Shown in pieces: positions 34,701 to 45,748 of a stretch of DNA of 64,000 nt. The first letter of the stretch is position 1; each line of letters begins with the position of its first letter. Both the position numbers and the translations under genes were made by a program. This DNA is from Austropuccinia psidii. Its lineage: Eukaryota > Basidiomycota > Pucciniomycetes > Pucciniales > Sphaerophragmiaceae. The notes beneath the pieces were generated by a model, which saw only the letters and a program-made list of their open reading frames with translations, ran no database searches and was not told the DNA's origin. Where the stretch lies: NCBI GenBank assembly GCA_023105745.1, contig JALGQZ010000004.1, positions 71,933,473-71,997,472 on the forward strand. The letters run 5' to 3'.

Positions 34701-37425
34701 ATGGTTCATTATCAGATGCAAATGCATTATTGTATGTATATAATACATCAATAAGTTCATTCCTCATCTTTGGTGACAATGATGGATTAATTTGTGCTTC
34801 AACAAGTTGTCTAGACACAAATTCATCTTTGTAAGTATCTTTGACAGAAGATACTACAGATATCTGTTTTGGCATATTGGAGAAAGCAAATTTTTGCCTT
34901 TTGTTATCTCCAATTGTGAAATATCTGTCTTTATGGTTATTTATATCAATACCATAAATATTCAAGTAATCATTTCCAAGAATGATGTGCTGAGATGTAC
35001 AATTATCCATTACTACAATCTCAGTTTTCATTCTTACACTTCCTGCTGGATGTGGGAATACAATATTAGTGTCCAATATGCCCAAGGGGTACATATTGTT
35101 ACTGGCACTACTGAATTGTACACCTTCTATTGGTAATAGATGGTTTTTCCATTCAGGAAGTATAATTTGGAGATAATCTTTGCCAACACAAGTGCAAAAT
35201 GCCCCTGTATCCAAATTTACTTTGGCTTCAATATTACTCATCAGAACTGATGTGATACAGGATGCTCCAGCAGTATAACCCTTTCCTCTAGCAGGTTTTG
35301 TCTTACACATTCTGGCATCTTGGATATTGATCAGGTTGCAGCAATCCTCACTGTACTGTGTCAAGTGGGTATGGACTTCTGTGACCTCAAAGAAAGCTGA
35401 AATGTTTTCAATGGGATAGTCCTCTACTGGTGTATCTTCAGAGACTTCAGAATCTTGATCAGACTCTTCTTTCTCTTCAGTACACTGAATTTCTTCAATG
35501 ATTTGAACTTCATTGATCTTTGTCTTCTTAGGGCAAGTGTTGGCTAAATGTGAAGTACTTCCACATTTATGACACTTCAAGACAGGTCTCTCTGGTCTTC
35601 TTTCCTCTCTAGGAATTGTTGGGACTATTTTGGACTCTATTGGGTTTCTAACCCAAGTTTTACCAATTCTTGTTCTGGTAATGATATCTTCCATAGCATT
35701 AATGTAGTCCTCTGTTGAACAGGGTTCCACACATCTGCTTTTGATAGCATGTTCTAGTTCTCCTCCACACTTTCTTAATATTTTCATATTAATCATAGTG
35801 TCAGACATATCTGGGTGTAAAGCAGATAATCTGTCTTTCTGTTTGAAGAACCAAGTAAGTGGTTTGTCTTTTTCTGAGTTAAAAATGGCACTTTCAAAAG
35901 CATTCTCCATTTTAAACCTCCAAGAATTATTGGCCCATTTGGTAATCACTTCAGATTTCCACCAAGACCAGTCATGTCTCCCATGATCTATTCTCATCTT
36001 GTAATACCATTTCTTTGCAGTCTTGGTAAACAAACAATGTAGTTCTCCTACTATGATTTAATCAGGTATTTTAAAGTCTTCTTGCAACATATCGATAGTC
36101 CTGATGAATTCAATATGGTTGTATTCTCCTTCACCAGAGAATGTTGGCCATTCTTCTAATTTAGGAATATCCTTTGCAGAAATAACATTTTCTCCTAAGA
36201 ATGGAGTCAAACTTTCTTTGACAGAAAGTTTTTCTTCAGTCAAAGGTGTAGAATGTCTTGGCATATGTGGTTCATGATTCTTATGAATTTGCTCCACACT
36301 TGCAATTATTTCATTCTTCAATTTCTGCCTCTCACTGTCACTTTTTGCTAAATGTATAGCAAATTGATTGGTGTTCTTAACTATTTGTAAGACATGGTCT
36401 TCAAGAGTTTTAAGTCTATCATTTACTTTAAAAATGGAAAGATCCTCTGTGTCATTATTTTGACATTGGTTCTCAATGCTGTCACAAGCATTACTAATTG
36501 ACTCAAGGGTGACAGTTGTCAATTTATGCCATTCAGAATGTTGCTTGTCACTTTTCTTTATATCATTGATGTCTAATTTAATTTGCTTTAACTTTGACTC
36601 AAGTTTGCCAATTTCTACACTAATGTTTCTATGTACATCATTTATTTGCGTGGAAAAGTCCTGTTCATCCTTTCCTGCTCCTTGGCTGTGAATTCCATAA
36701 GAGTTCTGGCCATATTGAAGACACTGTCCGCGGCTGAAGGCTCCAATCTGGGAATCCTGTACCCTTGTGGGTAAGGTCTGTGCCAATTGGCTTTGCCTTT
36801 GCCCTTGCCTTGATGGTTCTTGGGACCTCTCTGTTTCTTTTGAGATCCTTTGGGCTTGTCCTTGGATGCTTCTGGAGCTGGTTTGGAGCTGGTAGATGCC
36901 ACTGGTGCCTCTGTCTCCAAAGTTGGAGTCATTTCCAACTCTTTCTTCTGGTCTATGGATAAAAGACTCTGGTTCTTCAACCAATTCTTTATTGTTTTGA
37001 CCTTGTCTTTGCAAGACAGGGGGCTCCAACCTCCTAAGAGTTCTATGGTCTTCTCCTGACCCAGAAAGGTCTTGATGTGTAAGTAGGAGTTCATGGCCCC
37101 CTGCCAAAGGCTTGGGCAGATTTCCCACTCCTCTTCTTTGGCTGCTCTGAGCCAATTTTTGTACTGGCTCTGATATATTTCTATTGCTGCCACTTGAAAA
37201 TGGTTCAGCCCTGGAAATATTATCATAAATTAGTTCAGGCTCAGAATTTACGTCAAAGTCTGTTGGTACAGACCTTGGGGAATGGGGGGCAACTCTGGCA
37301 TCCTCCAGATGTGTCTTTCTTGTGGAAGATTTGGTACTTCTGGATTTGGTCTTGCCTCTTCCTTGTCCACATCCATCTGGTTGGACTGAATAGTTGCTTC
37401 CATTTCTGGTATGCACCATTTTCAC
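31717..37425 (-). pseudogene. Element C Gag-Pol with two in-frame stops
   Basis: One reading frame from about 37425 (ATG of the start block at 37419) down to 31717, interrupted by TAA at 36058-36060 (inside the Gag domain, after KIPD) and TAA at 34087-34089 (just after the reverse transcriptase core, before NMKISLKK). Domains in order: overprinted N-terminal region, heptad-like region, Gag (WPTFSGEGEYNH, WSWWKSEV), zinc knuckle CHKCGSTSHLANTC, protease LDTGAF, reverse transcriptase YIDDII, RNase H ([18 protein letters not shown]), integrase (HHCC; DWV, SDRD, LAERM) and chromodomain tail ([18 protein letters not shown]). Around the first stop the sequence also differs from B over about six codons. 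All other motifs are intact, so the copy is recently inactivated or was moved in trans. Confidence 0.92.
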
Positions 37426-37629
37426 GTCAATCTAAAGATAAAAGGTGAAAATATAAGATAAAATACACACCTTTTGGTGGTAATTTAGCTTTTTCTGAGT
37501 TGAATAAGGTGCCTCTTTTAGCAATCTGCACCTCAATACTGTCTTCAGATTCTGCTTCTGAATATTCTGGACTAGTGATATATCTTTTACTGAGTCTGTT
37601 TCCAGCTGCACAGTATCTGATTAAAGACA
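36642..37629 (-). CDS. Element C accessory ORF: leader exon plus frame overlapping Gag-Pol
   Basis: The leader exon (37471-37629, after acceptor TTTCTTTTAG) is acidic (YSEAESEDSIE) and ends in phase 1 at donor GTGTGT (37470). Acceptor CATACCAG ends at 37406, within the first codons of Gag-Pol. The splice enters a frame with SNQMDVD, similar to SNQMELD at the same place in B. That frame stops near 37258, and the conserved overlapping ORF resumes at 37226 and runs to 36642, with GWSP, an Ala/Ser/Pro and Lys-rich middle, and YRIP...MARTLMEF near the end. A closer acceptor (TATCTTTAG, about 37433) would give an immediate stop. Whether a second intron bridges the gap is unresolved. Confidence 0.55.
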
Positions 37630-38017
37630 CTAAAAGAAATTATAAAAGAGAAAAAATTATTTTTTATACTTTTTAAAATATTTTTAAAAGATTTTTTATA
37701 AGTTTTATATTTTTTAATATTAAAAAATTATTCTTTTTAAAGAAAAAAAAATTAAAATTTAAGATTTTGAATGAAAATTAATTCAGAGTAACTCAAAGAA
37801 TAATTTTATAAGTTTTTGGATGTGAAAAAGCCACGTGTAAAAACAATATAAAATTAAACCAAATTCCTCAATGAAAAAGATTTTAAAACAATTTCAAAAA
37901 TAAAAATATTTTAACTCCAAATTGAAAGAAAAAAATTAATTAAATTAATATATTTTAGAGCTTAAAAATATATTAATTAAGGGTACAAGGATCAAAAAAC
38001 ACGGCCAGGCCCCCAAA
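37630..38017 (-). other. Leader and primer site of element C
   Basis: AT-rich leader. The primer site TGGGGGCCTGGCCGTG lies at 38015-38000 on the reverse strand, two bases from the LTR, identical to A and B. No protein-like frame was seen between it and the leader exon. Confidence 0.65.
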
Positions 38018-39940
38018 TGTAAGATGTGACTATGAAACTGATGATAATATTACTATTAATCAACAGTACTATGTCTGTTCTTATGAAATATAATAATAAA
38101 AATTATTATAACCACAATTAAATAATTATAAAATTATTTCTTTCACGTGTTATACACTACTAGTGATTATAACAGTGAGCAGTAATTGTCTACTAGAATC
38201 AATTACAAGAAGAATTTAATAATAAAAACTTCTTTTATTAAAATAATAAAATTATTTTAATATATAATTATCTTTTACAAGAATAATTATAAAGATAATT
38301 CTTGAAGAAAACTATTACTAGAGAAAAACTTTAAGAATTAAAGATAAATGACTCACTAATACTCCAAAGAACTTATTGATAAATATAAGTAGAGAAATTT
38401 GACGTAGAATTGTGGATTTAAGGGATCAAAATGAATTTATAAAGGTATTACAACAATATATAGTTGATTTCTATGATTTCACGTCTTTCTGATTGATTCT
38501 GAAAGAATAAAACACTTAAGAAAAGTTTTAACTAATACTTACTTGTTGGTAATATTGATATAAATGATTTAATAAGATGATGATACGGAAAAACAGCAAG
38601 AAGAGGCTTCTTTTAAGTCTACAACAGCTCACAGAGGCGTGCCATGGAGCAAACTGAAAAACCAGTGAGTGAGAAAACAATAAACCTTTTTTGGATTAAT
38701 GATTGCATCATCTGTTGTCACGTAAGATTATCATAATTACTTAATTAATGCTTTTACGCGACTACCAACCCCAATATGGTTAAGAATAAAAGGAGTAACA
38801 TCTGTAAATCTTCTTTTATTCTAAAATAATCATTGATTTCTCAAAGTTATCAATGTTATTGCCAATTTCATCACAGGTAGTAATTACTGTGAATTTTTGA
38901 AGATTCAGTGTTTCACGTAGAATGGTCAAAAATGGACTGTAAGTAAAACTTTTAATTTTACTAGTAAAACCATAATTCTTTTTGGTTTTACCATGGATAA
39001 TACAGTTCTTCATTGGTCCTGAACGTTTCAGGAAGATTCATTAAGAATTGTATTTTTAATGAATTTTTGAAGTTTTTACCTCATTTCTACGTAGAATTGC
39101 AAATAGCAGTATTTTGCTGGTTGCTATGAGGTAAATCAATGAATATGGATCCCAAAAGGGTTTTAATTACCCTTTTAGGGTCTAGTCATGGAAAGTCATC
39201 AAGAATTGACGTGGTTACAGGAGTCTAAGTAGCTCATTACCTCCTTGGCACGTCAAAATAGCAGGTTATTTGCTATTTTTCTTGTGATTACAGTAAGTGT
39301 AACTTGGTAACCAAGTTCCCAAAAAGTTTTAGTTTACCAATTGGGCCAAGATGAGCCATGGATCCATGCTCTGGAGCTATCCACGCCTCTGAGGCCTCAG
39401 AAGTTGGGTACCCTGGCTCTCTTTGATGTCTTTTGTCCCCCTTGCTTATTTTTTACGTCAAAATAGTAATTTAAGCTTAAAGTGAGATATCCACTATGGG
39501 TGTACCAAAAGTCCATGTAAGAATACCATGATATTAAGTGCTCAAAACATGCATAACACTATTCTTAGTGTATATGTAACATGGGATTTCTCACTTTCCG
39601 ATTATTTTGGCTAAAAATCAAGAAAAACAAAACTTTTCACGGATCTTTTATGTGGTATTAATGATGTGGTATTGAAGTATTTTCCATTTTACCACCTCAA
39701 ATACTTAAATTGAGCTTATTCACTCTATGGAGCTACCCTAGGTGAATTTTTGTGTAGAATCCAAAGCTGGTCTTAAATCCATGGATTTACTTACTCAATA
39801 AAAAGTTATTCATCTTTTCTGAAATTGGAAATGATGAATTTTGGATATATGCATGACTTATGAGTTTTGCATAATTCAAAATTTCTTTTTAAGATAATTG
39901 TGGCCTATTTGGGTATGTAAAATATACCTCAAGGCTCACA
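38018..39940 (-). repeat. 5' LTR of element C
   Basis: 1923 bp copy of 29655-31576. Its outer end is followed by ATACC, where the LTR of element E resumes. Confidence 0.95.
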
Positions 39941-39945
39941 ATACC

Positions 39946-40602
39946 CTTCAAAACCCAATCAGCAAGGGGGTTTCATTCTACATTCTCCAAATACAGTTTT
40001 CAGACCTTAATACAGTTTCATACAGGCAAGACCCAAATACAGTCCTGTCATCAATACAGGCACAAATACCTGTATTGACTGTATAACCTGTATTGGATTC
40101 ACCAATACAGGATTCAATCCCACATCCAACTTCTTCCAGCATACAGGCCAGTATCTCAACACTCAAACTCCAAGGCTGGTATTTCTCACATATACCAGCC
40201 CCTCTTCATCCGCCTGGGGGTTTTTCCCCCAGTTAATTAAAATATTGGATTTATTATTTAATATTATTTTATTTCACATTAAAGAAATATTATTTTATTA
40301 TTTATTAAGTTAGTCTTTGCCTTCCCTCACCTGTTCAGTAGATTTCTGGTGGCCATATCCTTTATTAATCCTTTTCTCTTTTCTGAACAGGTTGAAACAG
40401 TGGTACATGATTATTTGTGGTTGGATCTTTATTATTGCTTTTGTTTTCCTCTCATATCTTTTAATTCTTATTATTTTATGACTAGGAAATTATTATCTTA
40501 TTTCATTACTCTTATCATTTGAGTATTCCTTCTGAGCCCTGCATAAGTAAGTCTGTTCACTGAGTGCCAGGCCCTCTTCATTTTAGAAGAGCCCCTGTGA
40601 CA
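39946..40602 (+). repeat. 5' LTR of element E, right piece
   Basis: Resumes at CTTCAAAACCCAATCAGC after the third ATACC (39941-39945) and ends GAGCCCCTGTGACA. It has 18 bp more than the 3' LTR (in the CAATACCTGTATTGACTG region), which accounts exactly for the 763 versus 745 bp lengths. Confidence 0.9.
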
Positions 40603-40617
40603 TTATTTTAATTAACT
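40231..40617 (+). promoter_or_regulatory. Self-primer pair of element E
   Basis: AGTTAATTAAAATA in the LTR (40231-40244) is perfectly complementary to TATTTTAATTAACT (40604-40617), which starts one base after the LTR. No tRNA-type TGG site is present there. In Tf1 of fission yeast the first bases of the mRNA fold back to the site next to the 5' LTR and prime reverse transcription. By analogy the E transcript should start at about 40231. Confidence 0.7.
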
Positions 40618-41404
40618 CATAATTGCTTCTTTTTCTTTCATTCTTTTTCTTCATTTCTCTCATTCTTCAATTATGATCTTTTCATGATTTTATGATTTTT
40701 ATGATTTTTATGATTTTTATGATTTCATTATCTCTCATCAATTTTCATCTCATTCATTTCATTCAAGATGAAAATTGATTCTTTTTCTCATTTCAAAATT
40801 CCTCTGACCATTTCACTTTATTCTTTATCATTCTCATTTCTCTTTTTTGTATGAATTCAGGTTTTTATCAGGTTATTTGAGTGGAATTATTTGGGTTAAT
40901 TTATTCATCATTTAGGATTTTATTGATTTGGGGTATTCAGTGATTTTGATTTTGAAATTTCTCAAGATTATTGATTGATTGATTGATTCCTCAAGACATT
41001 GATTTCACCTCAAGATTTTGAATTGACTTTGATTGATTTGATTTGATTGACTTGATTTGATTCTTCAAGATAGCTGATTTATCCTCAATATTTGATTTAA
41101 TTGATTGATTTTAATTTGATTCCTCAAGAAAATTGAATTGATTTTTAAAGATATTGATTGAATTCCTCAAGACTTAATTGATTTGATTTTGAATTGACTT
41201 GATTTACTTGATTTGACTTATTGATTGAAATTGGTTATTCATAAGAATTTGACTTTGTCATCTTCACTCTTCAAGATTTATTAATATTGATTCACTTCAA
41301 GACTATTGATTGATTTCTCAAGTTCATCAAGATTCTCATTTGATTTTTTTGGTCAAGCCTTATTTTATTCAAAGTATCATCAAGTTTTTATTCATTCTTC
41401 TTTC
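40618..41404 (+). repeat. Low-complexity leader of element E
   Basis: About 790 bases without a gene. There is a tandem TGATTTTTA-type repeat at about 40686-40722 and a long stretch of GATT and CAAGA words (TTGATTGATTGATTGATT at about 40974). Strong T bias on the plus strand suggests an unstructured leader RNA. Confidence 0.7.
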
Positions 41405-42766
41405 ATGATGCCAGTTCAGCATAGCCCACCAGCCAAGAATACAAGATCCCAGAGACATCAAGCTTTTCTCACTCCTACACCAAGGGCTCCTCTTGACTGC
41501 ACACCATCGGTTCATCAACTGAGTGCAAATTTGGATAGAGGACCACCAATGGAAGGAGCAGCACCCTCCAGAAGAGGAGGTGTGAAGTCTAGAAGATCAA
41601 GATAATTCTCTGGACTATTGGGTGGCTATCCTGGTGTTTCTCAAGGGCCTAGAAGTAGATTGGGGGAAGCTGAAGATGAGGAGGAGGAGGAGTCTGTGGA
41701 AGAGGAAGAATCTGAGGAGACTGAAGTGGCAGCTGCCTTGGCAGGTGCTCCTGAAGCTCCTGAGGCTCCAAATCTAGCCCTTTCTAATCAACCTTCTGTC
41801 TCTCAAGCTGAACCAAATTTTATCAAGATGATGGAGCAAATGACTCAGTTTATGGGACAACTCAATCAAGCAGTTGCCCCAAGGGACACTTCAAAAGTCC
41901 CTGCATTCAAGACTCCATCAATGAAGGCACCTGATTCTTTTGATGGTACTAAAGCTCATAAATTTAGAGGATTCATTCAATCCAGTCAATTAATCTTTCA
42001 TAATGACCCAGCAAACTTCTTCCCTGACAGGAAGAAGGTGCTTTACTCAACTTCTTTTCTTACTGGTAGAGCTGGCAAATGGATTGAACCTTACCTCTCA
42101 AATATCTCCAATGAAGACCCTTCTTATCTCCTCAATAACTGGCAGTTATTTGAAACCCAGTTATTCACTCTGTTTGGTGATCCCAATGAAGTCAGAAAAG
42201 CTGAACAAGAGTTGGACAATTTGAGGATGAGGGAAAGTGGTAAAGTTTCCTTGTACATAGCTGATTTCAGAAGTTTAATGTCAAGAATTGGAGACTGGGG
42301 GGAAAGGGCCTATATTCATGTGTATAGAAGAGGCTTGGCATCAAGATTGTTGGACCAATTGGCTTCTCACCCTGGAACTTTTGATAGTCTTCAAGAACTC
42401 ATGGATATCACCTTGGAATTAGATACCAGGTACCATGAGAGGCAGAAGGAAAAGGGCAGTCATCAAGAGAAGAAGCCTCCAATCAGTGAATCCAACTCCT
42501 CCAAGCCCCCTCAAAGTTCATCATCACAGAAGCCTTATCACAAGAAGAATAAGAAGGGGAAGAATTTTCAAGTGTCCAAAGACAAGCCTCATGCTGCTCT
42601 CCTCAATAAGGACAACAAATTAATTGGTTCTGAAAAGGAGAGGAGGATTAAAGAAGGCTTGTGCAATTATTGTGGTGGTAAACACCCATTTGAAAAATGC
42701 TTCAAGAGGCCTGAAAATAGGCAAGGGTCATCAAAAGGCTTCCCTAGCAAGCAGGGAAAATCCTGA
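41405..42766 (+). pseudogene. Gag of element E (one premature stop)
   Basis: ATG at 41405. The N-terminal part ends at TAA 41603-41605, after which the same frame runs on to TGA 42764-42766. Parts: a short basic N-terminus, an acidic block (EDEEEEESVEEEESEE), a Pro/Ala linker, a retrotransposon Gag domain (FDGTKAHKFRGFIQ, GRAGKWIEPYL, LFGDPNEVRKAE, about 41930-42430), a basic Ser/Lys stretch, and a zinc knuckle CNYCGGKHPFEKC near 42661. Length and layout are typical of Gag in Tf1/sushi-like elements. The stop lies upstream of the Gag domain, so full-length Gag is not made. Confidence 0.88.
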
Positions 42767-42780
42767 GTGGTAATCATGAT

Positions 42781-44480
42781 GTGTTCAATGGTTCTCCATT
42801 ATTTCCTTCAAGAGAACAATTGTGCACTCTGAATACTAGTGTCAAAAAATCTTTAAAATTTCTTATTTTCTCTTCCATCTCTGATATTTTTTATAGTATT
42901 CTCATTGATTCTGGTGCTACAAACTATTTTATTGCAAAGAATTTTGTTCTCAAGTACTCATTGACCATGTCAGAGCTCCCTGAAAAGATTCCTCTTTTCA
43001 TTCTGGATTCCAGTGAATCCACTTCCCTGCTCATCACCCATTATACCAAGTGGGTTGTTGATTTACCTTCCTTCCCAAGCTTTGAATGGGATTTCTTTAT
43101 CATAGATTCACCCAAGAAAGAAGACCTAATATTGGGCTATGATTTTCTTTACCATTTTAATCCTATTATTGATTGGAAAAATGGATTTATCACCTATGAT
43201 TCTAGTCATAAGGATTCTAGTGGTATTATTTCTTCTACTAGTAATGACTTATCCACTGCTGTCAACAGTGTTGCTCTGGTTGGTGAACTTAAGACACCTT
43301 CCCTTCCTCCTTCTGTCCATATCCCTTCCATTATTCCCTCTCAGTAATTACTTCCATTAGGAGATGAAGTCTTCAAAGAGATAAAAGATGTTGGAGAAGA
43401 TGTTGCTATATCTTCACTTCATCTCTTTCAAGGGGATATGGACCTTCCTCCTTTATCTTTTCATGCCTCCCTGGAGGAGCAGTGGGATGAGGGGGAAGAG
43501 CCAGAAGAGATTGAAACTGTGCTGAAGGTATTCCCTCCTGTTTATCACAAATATTTGGACGTATTCTCCAAAGTGAAAGCAGAGAAACCTACTCCACACC
43601 GTTCCTGTGGTCATCATATCGAACTGGAGGGTCTTTTACCTCCAGTTGGTGTTATCTACTCTTTATCAAAGAATGAGTCAGAAACACTGCGGGCCTACAT
43701 TTCGGAGAATGTAGAGAAAGGTTTAATTAGACCAAGCTCCTCCTCAACAGGAGCACCTGTCCTTTTTGTCAAGAAAAGGATGGTGGTCTTTGTTTGTGTG
43801 TTGACTACCGCAAACTTAATGCTGTCACTAGGCAGAAAAGGTATCCTGTTCCTCCAATGAATCATCTTCTTACCATCTTTAACGGTGCTACTATCTTCTC
43901 CAAGATAGATCTGCGTGGTGCTTATAATCTCCTGAGAATTAAAGAGGGGGATGAGCATTTAACTGCCTTTAGAACCAAATATGGTAGTCATGAGTATATG
44001 GTTATGCCATTTGGCTTAACCAATGCTCCAGCTTCATTCCAAAATCTGGTGAATGATATCTTTGCAGATTATTTGGATATTTTTGTTGTAGTGTAGTTAG
44101 ATGATATTATGGTCTTCTCTATCCCTTTGGATGAACATGTTAAACATGTGGCCTCTGTTCTCCAAAGACTGAGAGGCAATAATTTGTTTGCTAAAGCCTC
44201 AAAGTGTGTATTCCATGCCTCAAGTGTGGAATACTTAGGCTATGTTGTTTCAAGTGATGGCCTCAAGATGGATTCTTCAAAGGTTCAACAAATCCTCAAT
44301 TGGCCTCAGCCCAAGAACATCAAGGCCCTGCAATCCTTTCTTGGCTTTGCCAAATTTTATCGTTGTTTCATTAAAAATTATTCCAAAAAAATCTCTGCTC
44401 TCACTTCCCTCCTTAAAAAAGATTCTCTCCGCAAATTGGCCAAAATTCCCTTTAATCACAAAATCAAGGATTTTGGCCAG
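42781..44480 (+). pseudogene. Partial Pol of element E (protease and reverse transcriptase)
   Basis: Pol is offset by one frame from gag, and its frame is already open upstream of the gag stop, as in elements that frameshift between Gag and Pol. The protease (LIDSGAT, about 42900; ILGYDFL) is followed by a TAA at 43345-43347 in the linker. A one-base loss in an A run near 43775 shifts frame before CVDYRKLN. Reverse transcriptase continues ([19 protein letters not shown]), but the Tyr before LDD of the active-site box is a TAG (44095-44097). Homology ends after [16 protein letters not shown] at about 44400. RNase H, integrase and chromodomain are absent. Confidence 0.9.
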
Positions 44481-44892
44481 GACTTCTGAAATGGTCCAAA
44501 ACCTCAAGTATTTGCCACCTTATGCCAACACTCTCAAGATTAAAATTATGATGAAATCAGGTGTTCTTGGGACATAAGCCCAAGTCACCCCCTTTTCAAA
44601 AGCCATGAGGACTCAAGAAAAGTTTAGTGAAGACACTCAAGACAAGAATGAACATTATTTCAGAAGAATGAAGGCATTTTGAAGGAAAAGAGGGAATTCA
44701 GAATCAAGATCAAGGGGAAGATACCTACAAGTGATTAAATGAAGATTTTTGTTTGGGTATTGATTGAAGAAGAAAGTTTAATGGGATACATTTAAGGAAT
44801 TGGGGGAAAGAACTGTATGGATTGATTGAAAGCTCATCAAGACTCACTATACTTATGGTGCTCAGAGCTCACCACTTTCAAGAGGGGGATAA
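44481..44892 (+). other. 3' region and polypurine tract of element E
   Basis: No gene. It ends ATGGTGCTCAGAGCTCACCA..CAAGAGGGGGATAA, the purine tract directly before the 3' LTR. The same block precedes the LTR of H. Confidence 0.75.
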
Positions 44893-45637
44893 TGTCACAG
44901 CCAAGGAGGCAGGGGAATTACCAATCATCTTCAACAATCATTACCTCATTGATACCCTTCAAAACCCAATCAGCAACAATCATTATTTCATGGATACCCT
45001 TCAAAACCCAATCAGCAAGGGGGTTTCATTCTACATTCTCCAAATACAGTTTTCAGACCTCAATACAGTTTCATACAGGCAAGACCCAAATACAGGCCTT
45101 TCATCAATACAGGCGCAAATACCTGCATTGGATTCACCAATACAGGATTCAATCCCACATCCAACTTCTTCCAGCATACAGGCCAGTATCTCAACACTCA
45201 AACTCCAAAGCTGGTATTTCTCACATATACCAGCCCCTCTTCATCCGCCTGGGGGTTTTTCCCCCAGTTAATTAAAATATTGGATTTATTATTTAATATT
45301 ATTTTATTTCACATTAAAGAAATATTATTTTATTATTTATTAAGTTAGTCTTTGCCTTCCCTCACCTGTTCAGTAGAGTCCTGGTGGCCATATCCTTTAT
45401 TAATCCTTTTCTCTTTTCTGAACAGGTTGAAACAGTGGTACAGGATTATTTGTGGTTGGCTCTTTATTATTGCTTTTGTTTTCCTCTCATATCTTTTAAT
45501 TCTTATTATCTTATGACTAGGAAATCATTATCTTATTTCATTACTCTTATCATTTGAGTATTCCTTCTGAGCCCTGCATAAGTAAGTCTGTTCACTGAGT
45601 TCCAGGCCCTCTTCATTTGAGAAGAGCCCCTGTGACA
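44893..45637 (+). repeat. 3' LTR of element E
   Basis: 745 bp, TGTCACAGCC...CCCCTGTGACA, followed by TACAG (45638-45642). It contains two copies of GATACCCTTCAAAACCCAAT, one of which is the exact target used by B and C in the 5' LTR. Confidence 0.93.
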
Positions 45638-45748
45638 TACAGTGTCCCAACTTGTGAAGATGAATGGTTGCCATAAAAAGACATACCTGAAGCTACTAAG
45701 CTTCTCAGAAGGTTCAGGCACACTAGAAATAACAATATTACAAAGTAA

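Larger units (their letters stand above)
29655..39940 (-). mobile_element. Element C: full-length Ty3-type retrotransposon with two nonsense codons
   Basis: 10.3 kb on the reverse strand. 3' LTR 29655-31576, 5' LTR 38018-39940, duplication ATACC (29650-29654, 39941-39945). It is related to B in plan and protein sequence. The LTRs are nearly identical (about ten differences by eye), yet Gag-Pol has two in-frame stops. Its LTR is almost the same as that of C2 (46847-48769). Confidence 0.95.
18840..45637 (+). mobile_element. Element E: Tf1/sushi-like Ty3 retrotransposon, host of nested B and C
   Basis: Bounded by TACAG duplications in element F. Parts: 5' LTR in two pieces (18840-18945 and 39946-40602, 763 bp together), leader with self-primer site (40604-40617), gag (41405-42766), partial pol (42781 to about 44480), polypurine tract, 3' LTR (44893-45637). 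B and C occupy the gap in the 5' LTR. RNase H, integrase and chromodomain are missing by internal deletion, and gag and pol carry stops, so E is non-autonomous. Confidence 0.9.
16930..45748 (+). pseudogene. Pol of element F (integrase to chromodomain), broken
   Basis: Homologous to Pol of A, B and C from just before integrase to the C-terminus, in two blocks (16930-18839 and 45643-45748) separated by element E. Integrase landmarks are present (DWVTGL, SDRDPKF, PPQTDGPAE). Damage: TAA at 17058-17060, 17136-17138, 18475-18477, 18619-18621 and 45674-45676; a TRIM-like insertion at 17749-18212 inside the integrase core; the second Cys of the zinc-finger CxxC pair changed to Phe (CDRFQKAN); and HPQTDGLAE changed to PPQTDGPAE. 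The chromodomain tail (LLRRFRHT) ends at TAA 45746-45748. This copy is dead. Confidence 0.9.

Noticed and set aside
40686..41300. Possible CRISPR-like array in the leader of E
   Set aside because: Irregular GATT/CAAGA low-complexity sequence without constant repeats and unique spacers, and the genome is eukaryotic.
44822..45275. Two long overlapping ORFs at the 3' LTR of E
   Set aside because: They cover the polypurine tract and LTR; no protein features.
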